Assembly: GCF_022508225.1 (NCBI RefSeq)
Contig: NZ_JAETXJ010000008.1
Location: 62,001-126,000, forward strand
Reading direction: 5' to 3'
Length of the DNA: 64,000 nt
Origin: Desulfovibrio sp. UIB00
GTDB taxonomy: Bacteria; Desulfobacterota; Desulfovibrionia; Desulfovibrionales; Desulfovibrionaceae
In this document: one piece after another, positions 45,418 through 53,474 of the stretch
Layout of the letters: every line of letters starts with the position of its first letter
How positions within the stretch are numbered: the stretch's first letter is position 1
Translations under genes and position numbers: made by a program
Notes under the pieces: generated by a model
What the model was told of the DNA's origin: nothing
What the model saw: only the letters and a program-made list of their open reading frames with translations
Databases searched by the model: none

Positions 45418-46677
45418 CTACACATAAAAATAGATGCTGTGCAGCAGGTATTCCACCTTATGCCGCTCGGCCAGGGTCAGCAGCAGACGCTTGACGCGGG
45501 GCAGGGCGGCAAGGCCGTTTTGCAGTTCAGCCATGCCCGCCAGAGCGCGCTTTTTTTCTGCGGGCGCGGCCAGCTTGTCCACATAGCCCCACACATGCTC
45601 GGCGGCATTGCGCGCCTGCGGGCCGCAAAGTTCCTTTTCCATCGCCTGCTCCACCAGTGCATAAAAAGCCTTGGCATCGGGCGTCTCCGCCTTGAGCAGG
45701 GCGCGTATGGCCGTGTAGGCTGCCTGATCTCTCTCCAGCACAAGATACTTGTATCTGGCCCACTGGGCCGTAAGCTCCTGCCGCGTCAGCCCAGGATTGG
45801 TGAGTTGGATGCACTTTTCGGCTGAAAGGTTTTTGTCCTTCACCTCCAGCATCACATCCACCTCACGCTGCCCCAGAGACTGATGAAATTTCATAAAATC
45901 CCGCATGGCAATGGTGCGCGAGTGCATGCCCGCTTTGCCGCCAGCAAGCTGCTGGCTGTAATGCAGCTTGGGGCGGCCATGCTGCGGGTTCCAGCTCTCC
46001 ATGGCGCGATCAAGCCAGTACGCCAGATTTCCCTTTGCCGGGGAGTTCAGGGAATGGTGAAAAACGTCAAAGATGGCGGGCAGGCCGCATTTATCGCAGA
46101 TACACAGAGCATCTTCAATAGTAAATGTGCGCTCATCGTTTTCAAGCGAGATGCGGGCCAGAACGTGCGGCGGCAGGGCCAGCAGATTTTTTGCCAGCCG
46201 CACGAGGGCGGATGCCCTGTCGCCATAGCCCCCGCCAAGGTGCAAGACGATGCGGGCGCTGCCGTCCGCCCCCAGCGCGTCAAGAAAGTCGGCATGGAAT
46301 ACAAGGTCAGCAAAGGCGTGCTCCACCACCTCTTGCCGGGGGGAGTTCAGCACCGTGTACTGACCGGGATGCATGGAAACCCGGATATCGGTTTGCTTCA
46401 GCACGGCGCGCAGCCCTTCCAGTTCGTCTTGCAAGCATGCGCGCCAGTCAAATGTGTTTTGCGGGTGCGAAGCCAGTGGGATGATGTCCGAGCTTATGCG
46501 CATCAAGGGGATGCGCGCCGAGGCGCAGTAGCGCAACATGGTTTCCAGCGCGCGCAGATTGTGTCGGCACACGGTGAGCATGTTTTCGGGCGTGGCCCGG
46601 GCAAGGGTAAGAGCGCTCAGGTCAGCGCCGGGTACCCCGATGGTCTTGCAGGCAAATCCATAACGTATCATGGGCAT
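45418..46677 (-). CDS. uvsE: UV damage endonuclease UvsE/UvdE
   Basis: About 419 residues in a TIM-barrel metalloenzyme family that nicks DNA 5' to UV photoproducts. Motifs seen are IRYGFACKTIGVPGADLS at the start, RISSDIIPLASHP, VSMHPGQYTVLNSP, IVLHLGGGYGDR and LENDERTFTIEDAL, which carry the metal-binding His and Glu residues, then HHSLNS and MLEVKDKN. A C-terminal extension of about 110 residues (from TAQWARYKYLVLERD) is like that of other long UvsE proteins. The start is uncertain: ATG at 46677 or 46671; the open frame reaches 46728. No clear ribosome site was seen. Confidence 0.88.
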   Translation of the reverse strand: MPMIRYGFACKTIGVPGADLSALTLARATPENMLTVCRHNLRALETMLRYCASARIPLMRISSDIIPLASHPQNTFDWRACLQDELEGLRAVLKQTDIRVSMHPGQYTVLNSPRQEVVEHAFADLVFHADFLDALGADGSARIVLHLGGGYGDRASALVRLAKNLLALPPHVLARISLENDERTFTIEDALCICDKCGLPAIFDVFHHSLNSPAKGNLAYWLDRAMESWNPQHGRPKLHYSQQLAGGKAGMHSRTIAMRDFMKFHQSLGQREVDVMLEVKDKNLSAEKCIQLTNPGLTRQELTAQWARYKYLVLERDQAAYTAIRALLKAETPDAKAFYALVEQAMEKELCGPQARNAAEHVWGYVDKLAAPAEKKRALAGMAELQNGLAALPRVKRLLLTLAERHKVEYLLHSIYFYV

Positions 46678-46789
46678 ACTGTAGCGGATTTGCGCCAAAC
46701 CACAATGGGGATTGGGAGACAGTGGCAACAGCGCCAGTTTGCATCAGGTAAGGCTCCTTAACGTTTTGCTTACACAGCGAGGGGTATTT

Positions 46790-46885
46790 GTGAATATTAT
46801 GATGCTGCTGGCGCAGGGCATGGCAGCAACACTCTGGGGTTCAGGAGCGGCGGTGATCGCCAGATACAACAGGAAGACGCAATGA
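46790..46885 (+). CDS. Possible 31-residue leader or small membrane peptide coupled to the secreted hydrolase
   Basis: A short frame starting at GTG 46790 (GAGGGG five bases upstream) or ATG 46799, giving a mostly hydrophobic peptide with a basic tail (VNIMMLLAQGMAATLWGSG, then AAVIARYNRKTQ). Its TGA overlaps the ATG of the next gene as ATGA, which is the same coupling seen between real genes elsewhere in the window. It may be a small membrane peptide or only a translational leader. No homologue is recognised. Confidence 0.35.
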   Translation: MNIMMLLAQGMAATLWGSGAAVIARYNRKTQ

Positions 46886-47796
46886 TCGGTATTGGCTCAG
46901 ATTTGTCGGTGGCTTTGGCCGCGCGTCAACGTGCGCAGGGACGGAAGCCTTTTTTTGCCCTATGCCTTTTTTGCGGGATGCTGCTGAGCGTGCTGTGCGG
47001 CCCAGCCTGGAGCGCGGACGCTCAGAATGTGGTGCAGAAAAAACTCTCCACATCACCCGAGCGCCTTTTTGTGCAATGGCAAACCGCCAAGCAGGGCGCA
47101 CTGCGCGCTCTGGTGGATGTGCCCGCACAGCCAAGGGCCGCCGTGATCCTTTTTGCGGGCGACAACGGCTGCCTGGGGCTGACGGAAAATGGGGATCAGA
47201 CAAGCCTCCAGGGGAATTTCCTCGCCCGCTCCAGAGAACTTTTTGCCAGGGAGGGACTGGTAGCGGTGCTGCTGGATGTGCCGACAGGCATAGGCAACCA
47301 GAGCGCCAACAGTTACCGCACAAGCGCGGAGCAGGCTCAGGACGCCGCTATGGTCATGGAATTTGTGCGCAAACAGTGGCATGTGCCCGTGGTGCTGGTG
47401 GGAACCAGCAGGGGCACAATATCCGCGGCCAACACAGCCGCGCGGCTGGAGCACGGTAATGCCGATGCCCTGGTGGTCAGCTCCACCGTTACGCAGAACA
47501 GCAAAAAGAATTCCGGCACCATCTATAATGCGGATCTGGGTCGCATATCCATCCCTGTTCTCATTCTGCACAATGAGCAGGATGCCTGTAAGGTCAGCCC
47601 GTATTCCGGCGTGGCGGGTTTGCAGCGCGCCTTTAAAAACGCGCCCCGCAAGGATGTGATCGCCCTTTCGCACGGTGACGCCATTGCCGATGCTTGCCAG
47701 GGCATGTCTGCACACGGCTTTTTGGGTATAGAAGGACAAGCGGTTTCTGCCATCAGCACCTGGATTTATAAAAATACGCCTGCTGCGCAAAAATAG
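46882..47796 (+). CDS. Secreted alpha/beta hydrolase
   Basis: 304 residues. A signal peptide covers about 1-45 (FFALCLFCGMLLSVLCGPAWSA). The alpha/beta-hydrolase core has the nucleophile elbow GTSRG (Ser176), an acid candidate in LILHNEQDACKV and a histidine candidate in CQGMSAHGFLG. The Cys before the last segment may form a disulfide with the one after the Asp. The substrate could be an ester or thioester in the periplasm; nothing in the surroundings specifies it. It starts within ATGA of a possible short upstream frame and is followed by a terminator. Confidence 0.75.
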   Translation: MIGIGSDLSVALAARQRAQGRKPFFALCLFCGMLLSVLCGPAWSADAQNVVQKKLSTSPERLFVQWQTAKQGALRALVDVPAQPRAAVILFAGDNGCLGLTENGDQTSLQGNFLARSRELFAREGLVAVLLDVPTGIGNQSANSYRTSAEQAQDAAMVMEFVRKQWHVPVVLVGTSRGTISAANTAARLEHGNADALVVSSTVTQNSKKNSGTIYNADLGRISIPVLILHNEQDACKVSPYSGVAGLQRAFKNAPRKDVIALSHGDAIADACQGMSAHGFLGIEGQAVSAISTWIYKNTPAAQK

Positions 47797-47854
47797 TTTC
47801 TGTCGCTTTTTCTCCCGTGCAGTGGCGGGATATGCCCGCGCCCACCTCACGCTC

Positions 47855-47887
47855 CCGAGCCCGCCCATGTGCTGGCTCGGTTTTTTG
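47855..47887 (+). terminator. Rho-independent terminator of the secreted hydrolase gene
   Basis: A seven-base stem CCGAGCC / GGCTCGG with a 12-base loop, followed directly by six T. Confidence 0.75.
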
Positions 47888-47907
47888 TCTGCTCCAGTTG
47901 TCACATA

Positions 47908-47943
47908 GTCAGAATAAGATGATTTTTGTCATTTTATTCTGAC
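47908..47943 (+). promoter_or_regulatory. Long inverted repeat upstream of the nap operon
   Basis: Two 16-base arms (left 47908-47923, right 47928-47943) around a TTTT centre match at 14 of 16 positions. Embedded in the right half is a second, perfect inverted repeat TTTGTCA-N8-TGACAAA. It is AT-rich and 189 bases upstream of the napC ATG, so it is more likely an operator or promoter element than a terminator. Confidence 0.5.
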
Positions 47944-48033
47944 AAATCCTAAGCCCCTGACTTCCAGAAGATCACAAACTACCGCTAATCACACAAATTT
48001 TCAAAATAGGGTTTTTGGCACCTCTTTTGCTTT

Positions 48034-48051
48034 TTGTGGTGAAATTCACAA
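48034..48051 (+). promoter_or_regulatory. CRP/FNR-like palindrome in the nap promoter region
   Basis: TTGTG-N8-CACAA overlapping a perfect GTGAA-A-TTCAC palindrome (48039-48049). It lies about 80 bases before the napC ATG. CRP/FNR-type regulators bind palindromes of this kind, but the exact regulator is not evident. Confidence 0.4.
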
Positions 48052-48132
48052 TTTGCGCCCTGCCGCAGGCATATCCCCGGGCGGGAATGCCCTTTTGGCA
48101 TGGCGGCACCATCAGCCATGGAGACCAAAACC

Positions 48133-48705
48133 ATGCCGTATCCTTCTAAGCGCGTCTGGATTGTGGGCTGTATCGCCCTGGCCGCGTGCGTAGGCCTGGC
48201 GGCAGCGGGAGTGTCGTATTCGTCGCGGACGGAGTTTTGCCTGTCCTGCCACGAAATGCGCGTGTATCAGGATGAACTGATGCTCTCCCCGCACGCCAAG
48301 GACGCACAGGGCAAAGCCATCGGATGCTCGCAATGCCATATCCCTTCGGGCAATCTGGCCCGCATGCTCGGCGCCAAGGCATGGATGGGGATAAAAGACC
48401 TGTGGGTTCACAATGTGGAGGGCGGTACGGATCTTGACCGGGCTGCCATGCAACCCATTGCCCGCCGCTTTACGGACGATGCCAACTGCCGCGCCTGCCA
48501 TCAGGATTTGACCCGCAATGCCAAGGCAGACGGGCCGATCTCGGCAGAGGGCCGCCTTGCGCACGACAATTACGAAGGCAAGAACGGTCAGGCCCGCAGC
48601 GGTTGCGTGGGCTGCCATCGCAACCTTGCCCACTTGCCCGTATTTGACGAGCGCATTCCAGCAAATCAGAAGTTCGCACAGAAAATCAAGGAGATACGGC
48701 CATGA
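48133..48705 (+). CDS. napC: NapC/NirT-type membrane-anchored tetraheme cytochrome c
   Basis: About 190 residues. An N-terminal membrane anchor (VWIVGCIALAACVGLAAAGV) is followed by four CxxCH haem sites: CLSCH, CSQCH, CRACH and CVGCH. The family oxidises membrane quinol and reduces periplasmic partners; here it should feed NapA through NapM. The ATG at 48133 follows GGAG; upstream in-frame ATGs at 48100 and 48118 lack a site. Its stop overlaps the napM start (ATGA). It heads the nap operon. Confidence 0.93.
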   Translation: MPYPSKRVWIVGCIALAACVGLAAAGVSYSSRTEFCLSCHEMRVYQDELMLSPHAKDAQGKAIGCSQCHIPSGNLARMLGAKAWMGIKDLWVHNVEGGTDLDRAAMQPIARRFTDDANCRACHQDLTRNAKADGPISAEGRLAHDNYEGKNGQARSGCVGCHRNLAHLPVFDERIPANQKFAQKIKEIRP

Positions 48706-49148
48706 CCCGCAACAAGAAACTGCTCATCGTTCTGCTTGCCCTGGCGGTGCTGACGGGCGGCTATTTTCTGTATATGGCCTGGGCCTTCCCTGCGGAGCGC
48801 TGCGAGGCGGCCAAGCATCTGGATTCTCCGCAGATGGCGGGCGATTGCTACGCCTGCCACATGAAGAGCACTCCCCGTCTTGCGCAGGAATGGTATGAGA
48901 GCAAGCACGGCATCACCCTTGTGCGCTGCCAGACCTGTCACGGCATGCCTGACGGCAAGGGGGCCATTCCCTTTACCCGCAAGCCGGGGGTTGAGGTTTG
49001 CGCTCGTTGCCATTCGCTTTCCATCCAGCGCATGGAGGCCAAGTTTGGCAAGCGCGATGACTGTTCCGCCTGTCACCCCAACCACCAGAGCCCCATGCAC
49101 GGCAAGGCTTACGAATACCGTATGCCCAGCGGCAAGACGGATTGGTAG
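48702..49148 (+). CDS. napM: NapM, tetraheme cytochrome c of the periplasmic nitrate reductase system
   Basis: 148 residues. An N-terminal signal or anchor (LLIVLLALAVLTGGYFLYMA) precedes four CxxCH sites: CYACH, CQTCH, CARCH and CSACH. A gene of this kind is known between napC and napA in nitrate-respiring Desulfovibrio, where it takes the place of the dihaem NapB as electron donor to NapA. Translation is coupled to napC, and napA follows after 111 bases. Identity rests on haem count and position. Confidence 0.9.
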   Translation: MTRNKKLLIVLLALAVLTGGYFLYMAWAFPAERCEAAKHLDSPQMAGDCYACHMKSTPRLAQEWYESKHGITLVRCQTCHGMPDGKGAIPFTRKPGVEVCARCHSLSIQRMEAKFGKRDDCSACHPNHQSPMHGKAYEYRMPSGKTDW

Positions 49149-49259
49149 CTCGCACGTGCGGTATGCGCCGCATCTGACGGCGCAGGGTGGGCCAGCCCGC
49201 AAGCAGGGCGGCCCGCAGTAAAGAAACAATCATGCCAAGCTAACAGCGAGGTTGCGGAT

Positions 49260-51530
49260 ATGAATTCATCGCGTCGTGATTTTTTACGTTTTTTTGCCAT
49301 GTCTGCCGCTATGGCGGCGGCCACGGGCGTGGGCCTGCCAACCCTCGCCCTTGCTGCGGACGATCAGAAACCCGACAAATGGGTCAAAGGCGTGTGCCGT
49401 TACTGCGGCACCGGCTGCGGGGTGATGGTGGGCGTTAAAAACGGCAAGGCCGTTGCCATTCAGGGCGACCCCAACAACCACAACGCGGGCCTGCTGTGCC
49501 TGAAGGGTTCGCTGCTCATTCCTGTGCTCAATTCCAAGGAACGCGTCACCCAGCCCATGGTGCGGCGCAAAAAGGGCGGCCCCCTTGAGCCTGTGAGCTG
49601 GGATGAAGCCCTTGACCTCATGGCGTCCAAATTCCGGCACAGCATTGATACGTACGGCGCAAATTCAGTTGCCTGGTACGGCTCCGGCCAATGCCTGACG
49701 GAAGAAAGCTACCTCGCCAGCAAAATATTCAAGGCTGGCTTCGGCACTAATAACGTGGACGGCAACCCCCGTCTGTGCATGGCCTCGGCTGTGGGCGGCT
49801 ATACCACCACGTTCGGCAAGGACGAGCCCATGGGCACCTATGCCGACATCGATCAGGCCACCTGTTTTTTCATCATCGGTTCCAATACCTCAGAGGCGCA
49901 CCCCGTGCTGTTCCGCCGCATTGCCCGCCGCAAGCAAGTGGAGCCGGGCATCAAGATCATTGTGGCCGATCCGCGCCGCACCAATACTGCCCGCATAGCC
50001 GACATGCACGTGGCCTTTCGCCCCGGCACGGATCTGGCCTTCATGCACAGTATGGCCTGGGTCATCATCAATGAAGAACTGGACAATCCGCGCTTCTGGC
50101 AGCGCTACGTGAGCTTTGTGGATGTCGAGGGCAAACCCTCGGACTTTGAAGGCTACAAGGCCTTTTTGGAAAACTACCGGCCTGAAAAAGTTGCCGAAAT
50201 CTGCCGCGTCCCCGTGGAGCAGATTTATACGGCGGCCAGGGCTTTTGCCGAATCATCCGCCACCATGAGCCTGTGGTGCATGGGCATCAACCAGCGCGTG
50301 CAGGGGGTTTTTGCCAATAACCTCATTCACAACCTGCATCTGCTCACCGGGCAGATATGCCGCCCCGGCGCAACGCCTTTTTCCCTCACGGGCCAGCCCA
50401 ACGCCTGCGGCGGCGTGCGCGATACCGGCGCGCTCTCGCATCTGCTGCCAGCGGGCCGTGCCATTCCCAATCCCAAGCACCGGGCGGAGATGGAAAAACT
50501 CTGGGGCCTGCCGGAAGGGCGCATTTCGCCCAATCCCGGCTATCACACCGTGGCACTTTTTGAGGCCTTGGGCCGGGGCGATGTGAAGTGCATGGTCATT
50601 TGCGAGACCAACCCCGCGCACACCCTGCCCAACCTGAACAAGGTGCACAAGGCCATGTCGCACCCGGAATCGTTTATCGTGTGCATTGAGGCCTTCCCCG
50701 ATGCCGTTACCCTGCAATACGCCGACCTTGTGCTTGCGCCTTCATTCTGGTGCGAGCGCGACGGCGTGTACGGTTGCGGCGAGCGACGGTATTCGCTGAC
50801 TGAAAAGGCCGTGGATTCGCCCGGTCAGTGCCGTCCCACGGTGAACACCTTGGTGGAATTCGCCAAACGCGCTGGCGTTGACCCAAAGCTGGTGAACTTC
50901 AAAAACGCCGAGGACGTGTGGAACGAATGGCGCATGGTGGCCAAGGGCACCACCTATGATTTCTACGGCATGACGCGCGAGCGCTTGCGTAAGGAATCGG
51001 GTATCATCTGGCCCTGCCCCTCGGAGGATCACCCCGGTACCAATCTGCGCTTTGTGCGCGGGCATGATCCGCTGGTGCCAGCCGATCATCCGGACAAGTT
51101 CTTCTTTTACGGCAAGCCGGACGGTAAACCCACCATCTTCATGCGGCCCGCCAAGGGCGCTGCGGAAGAGCCGGATGCCGAATACCCGCTGTACCTTACC
51201 TCCATGCGCGTTATCGACCACTGGCACACAGCGACCATGACAGGCAAGGTGCCGGAACTGCTCAAGGCCAACCCGGCGGCCTTTGTGGAAATCAACGAGC
51301 AGGACGCCGCCTCCCTCGGCGTGAAGCACGGGGACAACGTGATTCTGGAAACCCGGCGCGACAAAATGGAACTGCCCGCGCGCGTGAGTGATGTGTGCAG
51401 GCCAGGGCTTGTGGCCGTGCCGTTTTTTGATCCCAAAAAGCTGGTCAACAAGCTGTTTCTGGACGCCACCGACCCCGGTTCGCGCGAGCCGGAATACAAG
51501 ATCTGCGCCGCGCGGGTTCGCAAGGTTTAA
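49260..51530 (+). CDS. napA: Periplasmic nitrate reductase catalytic subunit NapA
   Basis: 756 residues, the length of the monomeric Desulfovibrio enzyme. The Tat leader is NSSRRDFLRFFAMSA. The 4Fe-4S cluster is bound by VCRYCGTGCG (Cys46, 49, 53) and a later Cys in LLCLKGS (Cys80). The molybdenum-ligand cysteine is in RLCMASAVGG (Cys173); with cleavage after residue 33 it becomes Cys140, as in the solved D. desulfuricans enzyme. It binds bis-molybdopterin guanine dinucleotide and reduces nitrate to nitrite in the periplasm. It is the central gene of the napCMADGH operon. Confidence 0.97.
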   Translation: MNSSRRDFLRFFAMSAAMAAATGVGLPTLALAADDQKPDKWVKGVCRYCGTGCGVMVGVKNGKAVAIQGDPNNHNAGLLCLKGSLLIPVLNSKERVTQPMVRRKKGGPLEPVSWDEALDLMASKFRHSIDTYGANSVAWYGSGQCLTEESYLASKIFKAGFGTNNVDGNPRLCMASAVGGYTTTFGKDEPMGTYADIDQATCFFIIGSNTSEAHPVLFRRIARRKQVEPGIKIIVADPRRTNTARIADMHVAFRPGTDLAFMHSMAWVIINEELDNPRFWQRYVSFVDVEGKPSDFEGYKAFLENYRPEKVAEICRVPVEQIYTAARAFAESSATMSLWCMGINQRVQGVFANNLIHNLHLLTGQICRPGATPFSLTGQPNACGGVRDTGALSHLLPAGRAIPNPKHRAEMEKLWGLPEGRISPNPGYHTVALFEALGRGDVKCMVICETNPAHTLPNLNKVHKAMSHPESFIVCIEAFPDAVTLQYADLVLAPSFWCERDGVYGCGERRYSLTEKAVDSPGQCRPTVNTLVEFAKRAGVDPKLVNFKNAEDVWNEWRMVAKGTTYDFYGMTRERLRKESGIIWPCPSEDHPGTNLRFVRGHDPLVPADHPDKFFFYGKPDGKPTIFMRPAKGAAEEPDAEYPLYLTSMRVIDHWHTATMTGKVPELLKANPAAFVEINEQDAASLGVKHGDNVILETRRDKMELPARVSDVCRPGLVAVPFFDPKKLVNKLFLDATDPGSREPEYKICAARVRKV

Positions 51531-51608
51531 CGCCCATCGGTAAGCCCCATATGAGTGAAGGCCCCGTCCGTGTGTTTGGCATGCGGGCGGGGCAACGCGG
51601 GAGGAAAT

Positions 51609-51950
51609 ATGGCTATTGCGGGAATAATCCTGAGTGCTTCAGCAGCAGCCTGCGCAAGGCTTGAGAAGGCTTTGCAGGGCAGAGAAGGCATTCTGGATGT
51701 GCAGCGCACGCCGGATGGCGCGGACATTGGCGGGCTGGTGGTCGTGGTGGAGCAGCCTTCGGACAAAATCCAGAAGGAACTCATGGCGTTGCGGGAACTG
51801 CCGGAGGTGGACGATCTGCATCTGGCCTTTGCCGATTATGAAGATGATCTGGACGTGCAAGGGCACATGGGCTGCCCTGCGCATGAGCCGCGCCGCCATG
51901 CGGGCGCGGACGCTGACAATGGCGGGGAACAGGCAGGGGAGACGAAATGA
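51609..51950 (+). CDS. napD: NapD, NapA-specific chaperone
   Basis: 113 residues, ferredoxin-like fold. It binds the Tat leader of NapA and prevents premature export until cofactor is loaded. MAIAGIILSASAAACARLEKAL matches the start of NapD proteins, and a GIL-type strand and LMALRELPEVDDLHLAFADYEDD follow. The ATG at 51609 has GGGAGGAAAT directly upstream; the open frame to 51555 is only an extension. The tail is acidic and Gly/Ala-rich. The stop overlaps the next gene by four bases. Confidence 0.88.
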   Translation: MAIAGIILSASAAACARLEKALQGREGILDVQRTPDGADIGGLVVVVEQPSDKIQKELMALRELPEVDDLHLAFADYEDDLDVQGHMGCPAHEPRRHAGADADNGGEQAGETK

Positions 51951-52471
51951 GCCTTTTTGTGCCGCCTCTGCGCCCGCCGGGTGCTGTGGATGAAGAAACC
52001 TTTTTGCGCAAGTGCGTTCGTTGCGGCAAGTGTGTGACTGCCTGCCCGCACGAGAGCATTGAGCTGGCTGGCGGTCTGGGGCGCGCGCGGCATACGCCGC
52101 AGGTGCGCCCCCGCAGAAAACCCTGCTACCTTTGCATGAAGTGCCCGCCTGTATGCCCCACCGGGGCGCTGGACACGGGCGTAAAGGAAATTGCGCGGGC
52201 GGGAATGGGGCAGGCCTATATTCTTAAAGACCTCTGCCACAATTACAAAACCGGCACCATGTGCATGACCTGCTATGACCGCTGCCCCTTGCGCGGAACA
52301 GCCGTGGTGCTGAGCGGCGGGCTGGTGCCTGCCATGACCACGGCTTGCGTTGGGTGCGGCATCTGCGACTATGTCTGCCCGGTGCAGGCTGTGGAGATTG
52401 TTCCCACTTCATCCCGTTTTGTGCCGCCAATGGCGGCTCCCACGGAAAAAGCGCCCGGAGGCAAGGCATGA
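51947..52471 (+). CDS. napG: NapG-like polyferredoxin lacking a Tat leader
   Basis: 174 residues with four cysteine groups: CVRCGKCVTACP, CYLCMKCPPVCP, a shorter CMTCYDRCP and CVGCGICDYVCP, consistent with several 4Fe-4S clusters. The opening PPGAVDEETFLRKCVRCG aligns with NapG right after its twin-arginine leader, but no leader is present, so the protein may stay in the cytoplasm or be membrane-associated through NapH. In other systems NapG and NapH form a quinol-oxidising branch to nitrate reductase. Both ends overlap neighbouring genes by ATGA. Confidence 0.82.
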   Translation: MSLFVPPLRPPGAVDEETFLRKCVRCGKCVTACPHESIELAGGLGRARHTPQVRPRRKPCYLCMKCPPVCPTGALDTGVKEIARAGMGQAYILKDLCHNYKTGTMCMTCYDRCPLRGTAVVLSGGLVPAMTTACVGCGICDYVCPVQAVEIVPTSSRFVPPMAAPTEKAPGGKA

Positions 52472-53301
52472 AGATTCTCGCTTGGGCGCGACGCGGCGCG
52501 CAGGTGCTGGTGGTGGCGGGACTGTGCGTGCTGCCGTGGCTCAATGCAGCAGAATTGCGCCAGATCAGCGGCAGTTTTTTTGCGCTGGATTTTTTCGGCA
52601 TTCCCTTTGCTGACCCGGTTGGCGCGGCCCAGGTTGCGGCCACAGGCTTTTTACCTGGTGAGCGTCTGCTGATCGGGGCCTTGATCTCGCTGGCGCTGGC
52701 ATTAGTGCTGGGCAGAGTTTTTTGCTCGTGGGTATGCCCCTACGGATTTTTTTCCGAGTTGGCGCACTGGGCGCGTGGGCGTCAAGGCAGCGCGCACGTG
52801 AAGGAAGGGCGCGCGTTTGCGGGCAAGGCTCTGCTGCTGGGGGCAGGGCTTGCGGCGGTTCTGGTGGCGGGCTTTCCCGCAATGGCTATTGTTTCGTTGC
52901 CGGGCGAGCTGTCGCTCCTGCCCATGCTTGTATGGCAAGGCGGCGACTTCTGGTTGCTGCTTGGGACGGTGGCTGTGCCGCTGGCGGCGCTGGCGCTGGA
53001 GCTTGTGGCTGGCAAAAGACTGTGGTGCCGCTTTGTGTGCCCGCAGTCGGTACTGCTTGGCGCTGCGGCCAAATGCCTGCCCGTCAAAGCTCCGGGCCTG
53101 CGCATCGGCTGGCAGGCGGCAAACTGTACCTGCAAGGGCAAGGCTCCCTGCAAGCAGGCTTGCTCGCTTGAGCTGAATCCGCGCCGCAAGGGCGGGCCAG
53201 AGCGAAGGGACTGCACCCACTGCGGCGACTGCGTCAATACCTGCGCGAGCTACGGTAAGGCTCTGGAGTGGCGGGGATGGAATGTTATATTGAAAAAATA
53301 A
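52468..53301 (+). CDS. napH: NapH, membrane ferredoxin-type quinol-linked subunit
   Basis: 277 residues with four to five transmembrane helices (for example VLVVAGLCVLPWLNA, LIGALISLALALVLGRVF, LLLGAGLAAVLVAGF) and the NapH/CcoG-like cysteine motifs CSWVCPYGFFSE and CRFVCPQS, then cytoplasmic CTCKGKAPCKQAC and CTHCGDCVNTC for two 4Fe-4S clusters. It would accept electrons from quinol and pass them through NapG. The ATG at 52468 overlaps the napG stop; the frame is open upstream inside napG but is not used. It ends the nap operon; no clear terminator was seen. Confidence 0.9.
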   Translation: MKILAWARRGAQVLVVAGLCVLPWLNAAELRQISGSFFALDFFGIPFADPVGAAQVAATGFLPGERLLIGALISLALALVLGRVFCSWVCPYGFFSELAHWARGRQGSAHVKEGRAFAGKALLLGAGLAAVLVAGFPAMAIVSLPGELSLLPMLVWQGGDFWLLLGTVAVPLAALALELVAGKRLWCRFVCPQSVLLGAAAKCLPVKAPGLRIGWQAANCTCKGKAPCKQACSLELNPRRKGGPERRDCTHCGDCVNTCASYGKALEWRGWNVILKK

Positions 53302-53474
53302 GTGAAGTTCGAGGTTTATTAAATCAGTGATGGCATTGTATTGGCTGAAAAATATTGTGCAGATAGATTAAAATATTATAACTTTATTCGATAATACTAG
53401 TAGAATAGATTTTATTCAGAAGTAGGCGTCACCAGAAATGATATTCTGAGGAGGATCGAATTAGTGAAAACTTT
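53302..53474. other. AT-rich gap after napH
   Basis: About 170 bases, much more AT-rich than the nap genes. It contains no terminator, repeat of the tRNA 3' end, or credible gene. Composition changes sharply right after the napH stop. Confidence 0.5.
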
